A stretch of 32,865 bases of DNA, from contig JASLZL010000110.1 of NCBI GenBank assembly GCA_030754885.1, positions 1 to 32,865 of the forward strand, read 5' to 3'. This document shows, piece by piece, positions 8,325-15,738 of the stretch. A program made the translations under genes and the position numbers. How positions within the stretch are numbered: the stretch's first letter is position 1; each line of letters starts with the position of its first letter. The notes under the pieces were generated by a model. That model was given only the letters and a program-made list of their open reading frames with translations. It was not told the origin of the DNA and did no database searches. The stretch is from Rhodospirillales bacterium. Its GTDB lineage: Bacteria; Pseudomonadota; Alphaproteobacteria; Rhodospirillales; JASLLZ01.

Positions 8325-9809
8325 GTGACCGACAAGGGCTATTACGACATCATCATCCGGGGCGCCACGGTCATCGATGGCTCGGGCGCTCCGGGAAGCC
8401 TCGCTGACGTCGCCGTGTCGGACGGGCGCATCGCCGACGTGGGCGAACTTTCCGGCCTTTCGGCCACCCGCGAGATCGAGGCCGGGGGCCTGGTCGTGGC
8501 GCCCGGTTTCATCGATTCCCACACCCACGACGACCGGCTATTGCTTTCCGATCCGACCATGGCGCCCAAGGCGAGCCAAGGCGTGACCACGGTGGTCGCC
8601 GGCAACTGCGGTATCTCGCTCGCGCCGCTCCGCGCCAAGGGCACACCGCCGCCGCCCCTTAATTTGCTTGGCGGCGAGGACTGGTACCGCTTCGGCTCCT
8701 TCGCCGACTATCTCGACCATGTCGACGCCAACCCCGCCGCCGTCAACGCCCTCTTCCTGGTCGGCCACATGACCCTTCGGGTCGGGGCCATGGACACCTT
8801 GGATCGCGGCGCCAGCGACCGCGAGATCGCAGCCATGCGCGAAAGGCTTGCCGAGGCCCTGGACGCCGGGGCGGCGGGGCTGAGCACGGGTCTCGCCTAT
8901 GACCCCTCGCGCGCCGCCCCGACCGAAGAAGTCATCGCACTCGCCGAACTACTCGGCCCGGCGGGCGGCATCTATGCCACCCATATGCGCAACGAGAGCG
9001 ACGCTGTCACCGAGTCGGTGGAAGAAACCCTCAAGATCGGCCGGTGCGCCGGGGCGCGGGTGGTGATCTCGCACCACAAGGTGATGGGCCGGCGCAATTG
9101 GGGCATGACCCGCCAGACCCTGGCGCGTATCGAGGAGGCGCGTGCCGGGCAACCGGTGGCCCTCGACGTCTACCCCTACGTTGCCTCGTCGACGGTGCTG
9201 AACCCGCGCACCGCAGCTAGTGCGACGCGCACCGTCGTGCTGAGTTCCGGGGCACGGCCCGACCTCGCCGGCCTTGATCTCGACGAATGCGCCCACCGCC
9301 TTGGCTGCACCGAAGCGAAGGCCATCGAGCGCCTGCAACCGGCGGTCGGGCTCTACTTTTCGATGGACGAAGACGACGTTAAGCGCGTCCTCGCCTACCC
9401 CGGCACCATGATCGGCTCCGACGGCCTGCCCCACACCGATATGCCGCACCCACGCCTGTGGGGCACCTTCCCCCGTGTCCTCGGCCACTATTGCCGTGAG
9501 CTCGGCCTGATAACCTTGGAAGACGCGGTGCACCGCATGACCGGCCTCGCGGCCCGCGAATACGGCCTATCCAAGCGCGGCCTGGTGCGGCCGGGCTACC
9601 ACGCCGACCTGGTCATCTTCGATCCCAAAACCGTCGCCGACCGCGCCACCTTCGAAGACCCCATCCAACCCGCCGCCGGCATCGAGACGGTGCTGGTGGC
9701 CGGCATCCCCGTGTGGGAAGGCGGCCAACCGACCGGCGAACGCCCCGGACGGGCGCTGAGGCGGGGGGAGTTGCGCCCTTGCGGGGCGGCCGCGCCGGGG
9801 CGGGATTAA
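8325..9809 (+). CDS. N-acyl-D-amino-acid deacylase (D-aminoacylase, amidohydrolase superfamily)
   Basis: The 494-aa protein hydrolyses, by family, the amide of N-acyl-D-amino acids in the cytoplasm to give a fatty or acetic acid and a D-amino acid. All metal and catalytic residues known from the Alcaligenes D-aminoacylase are present at almost the same numbers: His66 and His68 (DSHTHDD), Cys95 (GNCGIS), His220 (YATHMRNESD), His250 (VISHHK) and Asp366 (GSDGLPHTD). The N-terminal beta sandwich begins YDIIIRGATVIDGSG and is completed by the C-terminal PGYHADLVIFD segment. The track start lies in the upstream gene; I use the GTG at 8325, preceded by GAGGGAGAG and 13 bp after the CaiB stop. Acyl and amino-acid preference are not readable. 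The inverted repeat of a mobile element starts 5 bp after its stop. Confidence 0.93.
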   Translation: MTDKGYYDIIIRGATVIDGSGAPGSLADVAVSDGRIADVGELSGLSATREIEAGGLVVAPGFIDSHTHDDRLLLSDPTMAPKASQGVTTVVAGNCGISLAPLRAKGTPPPPLNLLGGEDWYRFGSFADYLDHVDANPAAVNALFLVGHMTLRVGAMDTLDRGASDREIAAMRERLAEALDAGAAGLSTGLAYDPSRAAPTEEVIALAELLGPAGGIYATHMRNESDAVTESVEETLKIGRCAGARVVISHHKVMGRRNWGMTRQTLARIEEARAGQPVALDVYPYVASSTVLNPRTAASATRTVVLSSGARPDLAGLDLDECAHRLGCTEAKAIERLQPAVGLYFSMDEDDVKRVLAYPGTMIGSDGLPHTDMPHPRLWGTFPRVLGHYCRELGLITLEDAVHRMTGLAAREYGLSKRGLVRPGYHADLVIFDPKTVADRATFEDPIQPAAGIETVLVAGIPVWEGGQPTGERPGRALRRGELRPCGAAAPGRD

Positions 9810-9813
9810 TAGA

Positions 9814-9832
9814 TATACTGTCCCCGGAATTC
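9814..9832 (+). repeat. Left terminal inverted repeat of the 580-bp element
   Basis: TATACTGTCCCCGGAATTC, followed within 8 bases by a second GGAATTC. It matches the right end in inverted orientation with one mismatch. Confidence 0.75.
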
Positions 9833-9948
9833 TGTCCGGAATTCCCATCTAGAGTTCCCGTTATAATGTTTATATTTGCGCCTTTTATCAATTCACAATT
9901 GCAACCTATTCGCAAATATGTTCCTGTATTCGGTGCCTGGGAGGAACC

Positions 9949-10038
9949 ATGGTCATGGATTTGGAAACTATCTGGGGAGTATTGGGTAAGACCACTTTTA
10001 TCAGGGAGGTTCGTTATGGCAGAACAGGGTACATTTAG
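9949..10038 (+). CDS. Tiny ORF (29 aa) inside the element
   Basis: The ORF reads MVMDLETIWGVLGKTTFIREVRYGRTGYI and is below the ORF-track size limit. Its ATG follows GGGAGGAACC, a strong ribosome-binding site, which is the main reason to list it. It overlaps the start of the 103-aa ORF by 23 bp in another frame, so translation of the two could be coupled. No family is recognised. It could also be a leader peptide or chance. Confidence 0.35.
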   Translation: MVMDLETIWGVLGKTTFIREVRYGRTGYI

Positions 10039-10327
10039 GACGACAAGAAATTGCAGATCTGGAAAACGGGACGTCATCGTAGATCGATCAGCCAAGAGAC
10101 CCCGGCGGCCAGTTGTCTACCGCGTTAGTTTCAAGGAAGCGGAAGTGGACGCAAGCCCGGTGCTTCAGGTCCACGCATTCGGCGTACCCGCGAATCCAAA
10201 AAAAGTTTCTAATTACGAGTTGAATCCGGGAAATTCTGTCGACGTGGTTGCTTGGAAGATCGAAATCTACATGGATTCGATAAAAGATAAAGCTGCGATT
10301 ATTGGGACATATGAAGTGGTTTCTTGA
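10016..10327 (+). CDS. Hypothetical 103-aa protein carried by the element
   Basis: From the ATG at 10016 the protein reads MAEQGTFRTTRNCRSGKRDV and continues with a basic N-terminal third (KRDVIVDRSAKRPRRP) and a strand-rich rest (VVYRVSFKEAE, PVLQVHAFGVP, VDVVAWKIEIYMDS, IIGTYEVVS). No signal peptide or membrane segment is seen, and I recognise no family. The start is well supported by AGGGAGG 6 bases upstream; the much longer track ORF begins in the D-aminoacylase gene and crosses the inverted repeat, so I reject that start. Codon use is more AT-rich than the neighbours. Being the main cargo of an inverted-repeat element, it may serve the element or be a passenger. Confidence 0.55.
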   Translation: MAEQGTFRTTRNCRSGKRDVIVDRSAKRPRRPVVYRVSFKEAEVDASPVLQVHAFGVPANPKKVSNYELNPGNSVDVVAWKIEIYMDSIKDKAAIIGTYEVVS

Positions 10328-10374
10328 ATTTCCGGGGACAATGTATGAATTTCACGATGGAGGAATTCTCGGGG

Positions 10375-10393
10375 GAATTCAGGGGACAGTATA
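10375..10393 (-). repeat. Right terminal inverted repeat of the 580-bp element
   Basis: On the minus strand this reads TATACTGTCCCCTGAATTC, one mismatch from the left end. A second GAATTC lies just inside it, mirroring the left end. Confidence 0.75.
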
Positions 10394-10440
10394 CGTACTT
10401 ACCGGAGATGTCCGGGCTGCCCTTCCCCATCCGAGCGGGA

Positions 10441-10465
10441 TCAAACGGCCGGTTCCGTCCAGCCG
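10441..10465 (-). terminator. Possible weak terminator downstream of the SDR gene
   Basis: On the minus strand CGGCTGG and CCGGCCG can form a 7-bp stem (one G-U pair) with a 6-base loop, followed by TTTGA. It lies 10-35 bases after the SDR stop. The T-run is short, so efficiency is doubtful. Confidence 0.35.
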
Positions 10466-10474
10466 GATGATGCA

Positions 10475-11239
10475 CTAGCGTCCGGCGTTGACCCTTAGGT
10501 GCTCGCCCGTGATGGCGCTGGCGGTGTCGCTGGCCAGAAACAATGCCGTCTCGGCGATATCGCGCGTTTCGATCCTCTTGCGCAGTGCCGAGGACCGCAC
10601 GAAGGTCTTGTCGAAATACTCATCGACGGAACGCCCTTCCGCCCGTGCCAGGTCGCCAGCAATGACGTCGATCAAACCGGTGCCGGCGACGGCGCCCGGA
10701 CAGATGGCGTTGCACCGGATGCCATGGGCGCCGACCTCAAAGGCCACCGATTCGGTGATGCCGATGACGGCGAACTTGCTGGCGCAATAGGCGTTGCGCA
10801 GCGGCCCTCCCTTCAGTCCCGAGCCCGAGGACAGATTAATGATTGCGCCGCCCTGGCGCTTCATCAGCGCCACCGCGTGCTTGATACAGAGGACCACGCC
10901 GCGCACGTTGACGGCCATGGTCTCGTCCCAGACCGCCATGTCCTCGTTCTCGACGCTGACCGTGGGGCCGGGAACGCCGGCGTTGTTAACCAAGATATCG
11001 AGCCGCCCGTGGGCCTCGTCGCAGGATTTGAAAAGCGCCGCCACTTGGGCCTCGTCGGCGACATCGGTGACGACGGCCAGACCACCGATGTCTTTGGCCA
11101 CGCGCTCGGCCGCGTTCCGCTGGCGGTCGGCGACCACGACCCGGCAGCCTTCTTCGGCGTAGAGCCTGGCAATCGCCTCGCCGATGCCAGCGCCGGCGCC
11201 GGTGACGACGGCGACCTTGCCGTCGAGCTTTCCAGCCAT
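10475..11239 (-). CDS. Short-chain dehydrogenase/reductase (SDR, classical type)
   Basis: The 254-aa protein is a classical SDR using NAD(P)H to interconvert an alcohol and a ketone. The cofactor motif TGAGAGIG lies near residues 13-20, NNAG near 87-90, and the catalytic Ser and YxxxK appear in NLSSGSGLKGGPLRNAYCASK. The C-terminus (SDTASAITGEHLRVNAGR) is the usual tail strand. An acidic residue follows the second strand (VVVADRQ), which favours NAD over NADP. I place the start at 11239, where AAGGAGG lies about 9 bases upstream; the track start is 14 codons too early. It is 120 bp downstream of the ThDP-enzyme gene on the same strand, so the two may be co-transcribed. The substrate is unknown. 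Confidence 0.92.
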   Translation of the reverse strand: MAGKLDGKVAVVTGAGAGIGEAIARLYAEEGCRVVVADRQRNAAERVAKDIGGLAVVTDVADEAQVAALFKSCDEAHGRLDILVNNAGVPGPTVSVENEDMAVWDETMAVNVRGVVLCIKHAVALMKRQGGAIINLSSGSGLKGGPLRNAYCASKFAVIGITESVAFEVGAHGIRCNAICPGAVAGTGLIDVIAGDLARAEGRSVDEYFDKTFVRSSALRKRIETRDIAETALFLASDTASAITGEHLRVNAGR

Positions 11240-11358
11240 GCTCCCATTCCTCCTTCTTGACCGATGTTCCGGGAACACCATAGCAATTTCACCGGCGAGT
11301 CCGGTGGTCGCTCATCTTGGTTCGGAATGACGGATTGGGCGTCCCACGCAGGCGCGTC

Positions 11359-13047
11359 CTACTTCCCCTTCCCGGCCAGCGCCTGTTCGCGGATGGCGCT
11401 CAACGTCGTGCGGGTGGTGATGGCTTCGGGATCGATGCGCAGTTCCAGGACCGCGATGCGACCGGCGTTGAGCGCCCGGTCCAAGGCGGGGGCGAACTCA
11501 TCGGTTTCCTCCACTACCTCGCCGAAGGCTCCAAAGCTCTCAGCATATTGGGCGAAGTCGGGATTGGTCAGGTCGGTGGCGATGGTGCGGCCCGGGTAGT
11601 GGCGCTCCTGGTGCATGCGGATGGTGCCGTACATATTGTTGTTGATGACCAAGATAACCGGCGCAATGCCGTAGTGGATGGCGGTTGAAAGCTCTTGGCC
11701 GGTCATCATGAAGCCGCCGTCGCCGACAAAACAGATCACCGGGCGGTCGGGTGCCGTCGCCTTGGCACCAATGGCCGCCGGCACGCCGTAGCCCATGGCG
11801 CCGCAGGTCGGGCCGAGCTGGCTGCGATAGCGGGAGTAGCGATAGAAACGATGCCCCCAGCCGGCGAAATTACCGCCGTCGGTAACGATGAGTGCGTCCG
11901 GCCCCAACCGTTCCTGCACAAGGGAAACAACCTTCGCCATGTCGAGCTTATTGGGTACGAAATCGGGCTTGAGCCACTCCACATAGTCCTGGCGCGCCGC
12001 CTTTGCCCAATCGCCCCAGGCCGTTGAGTCGACCGGTTCCAGCGCCTTCGCGGCCTCCGCAAACTGTGCCATGCCCGATGCCATGGGAAGATCCGCCTGA
12101 TAGACGCGGTTCAATTCGTTTGATGTGGCGTGGATGTGGATGATGGTTTGCTGCGGGCGCGGCGGCGCCGGCAGCGTATAACCCTGGGTCGTCATCTCGC
12201 CCAATCTGGCACCCACCACTAACAAGAGGTCGGCGCCATGGATACGGTCAGCCAGAGCCGGATTGATACCGATGGCAACGTCGCCCATGTAGTTGGCATG
12301 ATTGTTGTCGAACAGGTCCTGACAGCGAAACGATGCGCCGGTGGGGATGTTGTTGGCCTCGGCAAAGGCGACGATGTCGCGTGACGCCTCGGCGCTCCAA
12401 CCGCCGCCACCGACAATCATGAGCGGGCGTTTCGCCGCCGCCAACAGGCGGCGCATTTCGTCCAACTGCCCCGGTGACGGGGCCGCGCGGATCACCTGAT
12501 AGGGCCCCGTGTCGGCAACATCGCATTCCTCGCGCAGCATGTCTTCGGGGAGCGCCAGGACGACCGGGCCGGGGCGGCCGGAAACCGCCAAATGGAAAGC
12601 GCGGCTCAGGTATTCGGGGATGCGCTCAGGACTCTCGATCTGGGCCACCCATTTGGACATCTCGCCAAAGACGCGGCGATAGTCCATCTCCTGAAACGCC
12701 TCGCGGTCCTGCTGATCGCGCGCCACCTGGCCGATGAGCAAAACCATCGGCGTTGAATCCTGAAAGGCGGTGTGGGCCGCGATGCTGCCATTGCAGGCGC
12801 CGGGACCGCGGGTAACGAAGCACACCCCTGGATTTCCGGTGAGCTTGCCGTGAGCTTCGGCCATGAAGCCGGCGCCGCTTTCGTGGCGGCAACTGATCAG
12901 ACGGATGGAGTCGCTGACATCGTAAAAGGCGTCGAGCGCGGCGAGATAACTCTCGCCGGGGACACCAAACACCGTGTCCACCCCATGGACGCCAAGGGCA
13001 TCGACCAAAATACGGCCGCCGGTTCGCAAATTAGAACTCTTCGACAT
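11359..13047 (-). CDS. Thiamine-diphosphate-dependent enzyme, acetolactate-synthase-like
   Basis: The 562-aa protein has the three-domain layout of the acetolactate synthase/pyruvate oxidase family. The N-terminal pyrimidine-binding domain includes FGVPGESYLAALDAF and the activating Glu56 in SCRHESGAGFMAEA. The C-terminal pyrophosphate domain has the GDG(G) motif at 442-445 and NN at 469-470 (VINNNMYG), about 26 residues apart as expected. No regulatory small-subunit gene is adjacent, which argues against the biosynthetic IlvBN enzyme. Neighbouring CoA-transferases recall oxalyl-CoA decarboxylase loci, but the N-terminal sequence looks more like catabolic acetolactate-synthase relatives. It is divergent from the acyl-CoA dehydrogenase at 13227 across 179 bp and lies upstream of the SDR gene. 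Substrate unknown. Confidence 0.88.
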   Translation of the reverse strand: MSKSSNLRTGGRILVDALGVHGVDTVFGVPGESYLAALDAFYDVSDSIRLISCRHESGAGFMAEAHGKLTGNPGVCFVTRGPGACNGSIAAHTAFQDSTPMVLLIGQVARDQQDREAFQEMDYRRVFGEMSKWVAQIESPERIPEYLSRAFHLAVSGRPGPVVLALPEDMLREECDVADTGPYQVIRAAPSPGQLDEMRRLLAAAKRPLMIVGGGGWSAEASRDIVAFAEANNIPTGASFRCQDLFDNNHANYMGDVAIGINPALADRIHGADLLLVVGARLGEMTTQGYTLPAPPRPQQTIIHIHATSNELNRVYQADLPMASGMAQFAEAAKALEPVDSTAWGDWAKAARQDYVEWLKPDFVPNKLDMAKVVSLVQERLGPDALIVTDGGNFAGWGHRFYRYSRYRSQLGPTCGAMGYGVPAAIGAKATAPDRPVICFVGDGGFMMTGQELSTAIHYGIAPVILVINNNMYGTIRMHQERHYPGRTIATDLTNPDFAQYAESFGAFGEVVEETDEFAPALDRALNAGRIAVLELRIDPEAITTRTTLSAIREQALAGKGK

Positions 13048-13226
13048 ACCTCTTTAACTCCATCTTTCACTAGGTATATTCGGGCATTGTTTGGCATGCG
13101 GAAAGCAAAACGGCAACCCCCGGCGCCCTCGCCAGTGTTGATCGCGCCCCTTGGTCGGTTGTATTCAACGGTGGGGGACTCGAGTACGTTGCCAAGCGCC
13201 CTGCCTCTCCCGCGGAGAACTCGCCA

Positions 13227-14420
13227 ATGGACTTCACCCTACCCGATGAAAGCGCCGCCGCCGCGGAGAGCATGCGCCAGTTCGCCGAGGCCGAGATATT
13301 GCCGGCCATCAACGATTACGAAGAGCGCCAAGAGTTCCCCCACCCGATCATCGAGAAGATGGGCGCCGCCGGTTTCTTCGGCGCCGCCTTTCCCGAAGAG
13401 CTTGGCGGCAGCGACATGGGATACCTGGCCGTGGCGGCGATCGCCGAGGAGGTATCGCGCCTGGCGCCGGAATTCGGTTATGCCATGAACATGCAGGCCA
13501 TGACCTGTCCGTTCACCATCTATAACTGGGGCACCGCGGAGCAGGTGCAGCGCTTCGTGCCCGACCTCATTGCCGGGCGCAAGATCGGCATGTTCGCTCT
13601 CTCGGAGCCGGGCGGTGGATCGGATGCGGCGGGATCGATGAAAACGACCGCGCGCCTGGACGGCGATACATACCGCCTCAACGGCTCCAAACAATGGATC
13701 ACCTTTGCCGACGCCTGCGATACGGGCCTCCTGTTTGCCAAAACCGACCCCGACGCCGGGCATCGCGGCATCACCGCCTTCATCGTCGAGCCCAGGTCCC
13801 ACCCTGGCTTCACGGCCAATCCCATCGAGATGTCGGGACTGAGCAAGTGCCTGCGGTCATGCGCCATCTTCCTCGACGACTTTCCTGTGCCCGCCCGCAA
13901 CCGGCTGGGCGAAGAGGGCGGAGGTTTCAAGATCGCCATGAACGCCCTTGAATGGGGTCGCCTTACGGTGTCGGCCAGGCTTGTCGGCCTGGCTCAGAGG
14001 TGCCTTGACGAAGCCAGCCGCTACGCAACAGAGCGCATCGTCGGCGGCCAGGCCATCGGACGCTACCAGATGGTCCAGCATCTGATCGCCGACATGACGG
14101 TCAATGTCGAGGCTGCCAGGCTCATGGTGCGGCGCATGGCCTGGACCATGGACCGGGGCGAGGCATCCAACCGCGCCGCTTCGCAGGCCAAGTATTTCGC
14201 CGGCATCGCAGCCAAGCACGCAGCCCTTTCGGCGGCCGAGATCTTCGCTGGCTATGCGCTGGCCGACGAATACCCGATCTCCAAAATAACAGCCTACGTC
14301 AACATGCTGTGCATCGGCGAGGGCACGCCCAATGTCCAACGCATCCTCATCGCCGAGGACACGCTGGGCTACAAGGACGCCAATCGCCACCCGGTGCGCA
14401 ACCCCAGGGGCAAGAGCTGA
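13227..14420 (+). CDS. Acyl-CoA dehydrogenase, Glu in the GEGT position
   Basis: The 397-aa FAD enzyme oxidises an acyl-CoA to the 2-enoyl-CoA and passes electrons to ETF. The N-terminal helical domain begins MDFTLPDESAAAAESMRQFA; the beta domain shows FALSEPGGGSDAAG (123-136) and NGSKQWITFADACD (152-165); the C-terminal helices end with CIGEGTPNVQRILIAEDTLGY, where Glu365 is the expected catalytic base in the common position. GGAGAA precedes the ATG by 7-8 bases. Only 10 bp separate its stop from the convergent second dehydrogenase. Chain-length or branch preference cannot be read. The two dehydrogenases may act on different intermediates of one pathway, or pair as alternative activities. 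Confidence 0.93.
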   Translation: MDFTLPDESAAAAESMRQFAEAEILPAINDYEERQEFPHPIIEKMGAAGFFGAAFPEELGGSDMGYLAVAAIAEEVSRLAPEFGYAMNMQAMTCPFTIYNWGTAEQVQRFVPDLIAGRKIGMFALSEPGGGSDAAGSMKTTARLDGDTYRLNGSKQWITFADACDTGLLFAKTDPDAGHRGITAFIVEPRSHPGFTANPIEMSGLSKCLRSCAIFLDDFPVPARNRLGEEGGGFKIAMNALEWGRLTVSARLVGLAQRCLDEASRYATERIVGGQAIGRYQMVQHLIADMTVNVEAARLMVRRMAWTMDRGEASNRAASQAKYFAGIAAKHAALSAAEIFAGYALADEYPISKITAYVNMLCIGEGTPNVQRILIAEDTLGYKDANRHPVRNPRGKS

Positions 14421-14430
14421 AGCGGCACCC

Positions 14431-15591
14431 CTAACGGCGCTGGTCGAAGCGTCGCCCCACCAGGGCAGCGGCGATGTTGATCTTTTGGATGTCGATGGTG
14501 CCGCCGGCGATGCCCCAGCCCCAGGCGTCGCGCAGGCGCCGTTCCATGACGTATTCCTTGGAATAACCGTATCCGCCCATGAGCTGGACCGCGGCGCCGG
14601 TAACCTCTCGCGCGATCTCGTTGGCAAAGCACTTGGCGAGGCTTGAATCAAGAACGCTCGGCAGGCCCGACTCCGTGCCGGCGGCGGCGCGCCAGATCAG
14701 GAGCCGCGCCGCCTCAACGCGCATCGCCATTTCGGCGAGTTTGAGCTGCACGGCTTGAAACTCAACGATGGGTTTGCCGAATTGGTGGCGTTCCTGGACG
14801 TAGGCCAGCACGTCTTCGAGGGCGCCCGCCGCCTGGCCGAGGGCCATGACGGCGTTGCCGCAACGCTCCAGATCGAAAGCCTCCATCAATTTGCGAAAAC
14901 CGCCGGCGGGTACGATCAGGTTCTCGGCCGGCACCCTGGCATCCTGGAAGACGACATCGGCCGACGGGATGCCGCGAAAGCCCATCAGGCGTTCGCGTTT
15001 ACCGAACGAGACACCGGGCCGGTCACGCTCGACATAGACGGCGCCGATACCCTTCGCCCCCAGTGCCTCGGATAGCCGGCAATAGACGACGTAGCCGTCC
15101 GCGTAGCCGCCGCCCGAACACCAGCGCTTGGTGCCGTTGAGGACGATGTCCCCGCCCTCGATGACGCCGGTGGTCCTGAGATCGGTAAGCGCCGTCCCCG
15201 CCTCGGGCTCCGACATGGCGACGGCGACGACGATCTCGCCGGCGCAGACGCGGGGGATGACACGGCGCTTCAATTCAGGCGCAGCGAAGTGCTCAATGGC
15301 GCGTACCGGGCCGACGGAGGATTCGAAGATGGGGAAGGCAACCGCCGACGAGACCCGGGCAAACTCTTCAAGCACGATCAGCGCCTCCAGATTGCCGAGG
15401 CCCAAGCCGCCCAGGTCGGCGGCCACGTTGATGCCAAGGAAGCCCATGTCGGCATAGCGCCGGCGCCATTCGCCCGACAGCGGCTCATCCGTCGCCTCGG
15501 CTTCCTCGGCAACGGCCGCCAATTCGGTACGGGCGAAACGCCGTGCCGTATCTTGCAAGCGGCGCTGATTCTCGTTGAGGTTGAAATCCAT
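14431..15591 (-). CDS. Acyl-CoA dehydrogenase, isovaleryl-CoA-type catalytic Glu
   Basis: The 386-aa FAD enzyme belongs to the acyl-CoA dehydrogenase family: MDFNLNENQRRLQDTARRFA at the N-terminus, VAMSEPEAGTALTDL (124-138) and NGTKRWCSGGGYADG (152-166) in the beta domain, RHQFGKPIVEFQ and LMGGYGYSKEYVMERRLRD in the C-terminal domain. The usual base position reads AGGT (Gly363) with no Glu, but Glu242 in AFDLERCGNAVMALG matches the alternative base of isovaleryl-CoA and long-chain dehydrogenases (IVD has LDLERL). The enzyme is therefore probably active with the base on the other helix. The track start is 185 codons too early; the ATG at 15591 follows AGGGG. It is divergent from CaiB copy 2 across 147 bp. 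Confidence 0.92.
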   Translation of the reverse strand: MDFNLNENQRRLQDTARRFARTELAAVAEEAEATDEPLSGEWRRRYADMGFLGINVAADLGGLGLGNLEALIVLEEFARVSSAVAFPIFESSVGPVRAIEHFAAPELKRRVIPRVCAGEIVVAVAMSEPEAGTALTDLRTTGVIEGGDIVLNGTKRWCSGGGYADGYVVYCRLSEALGAKGIGAVYVERDRPGVSFGKRERLMGFRGIPSADVVFQDARVPAENLIVPAGGFRKLMEAFDLERCGNAVMALGQAAGALEDVLAYVQERHQFGKPIVEFQAVQLKLAEMAMRVEAARLLIWRAAAGTESGLPSVLDSSLAKCFANEIAREVTGAAVQLMGGYGYSKEYVMERRLRDAWGWGIAGGTIDIQKINIAAALVGRRFDQRR

Positions 15592-15738
15592 ACCCCTATC
15601 CCCTCTCGTCCTGCCCCAAGGGAGTCCTAAGCGTCCCGGGCACTTCGGGCAAGAGCCTAAGAGGATGGCCGCCGAACGTGGGCCTTGATATGGTGCCCCA
15701 CCTTCGGCCCAAGCGATAGCTATGACAGGAATAGAATC

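Larger units (their letters stand above)
9814..10393. mobile_element. 580-bp non-autonomous element with terminal inverted repeats and two tiny ORFs
   Basis: The ends are inverted copies of TATACTGTCCCCNGAATTC (18 of 19 bases match). Each end also has a second inner GAATTC, and a third partial copy (CCGGGGACAATGTAT) lies inside at about 10332-10346. The interior is visibly richer in A and T than the surrounding genes, which suggests foreign origin. No transposase is present, so it would have to be moved in trans, like a MITE or a cassette. TACTGTCCCC-type termini remind me of repeats associated with IS200-like/RAYT transposases, but that is from memory and unverified. It lies in the gap between the D-aminoacylase and SDR genes and breaks neither. 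Confidence 0.65.

Noticed and set aside
9713-10327. 204-aa ORF as annotated in the track
   Set aside because: It begins inside the D-aminoacylase gene and crosses the terminal repeat; only the last 103 codons have a ribosome-binding site.
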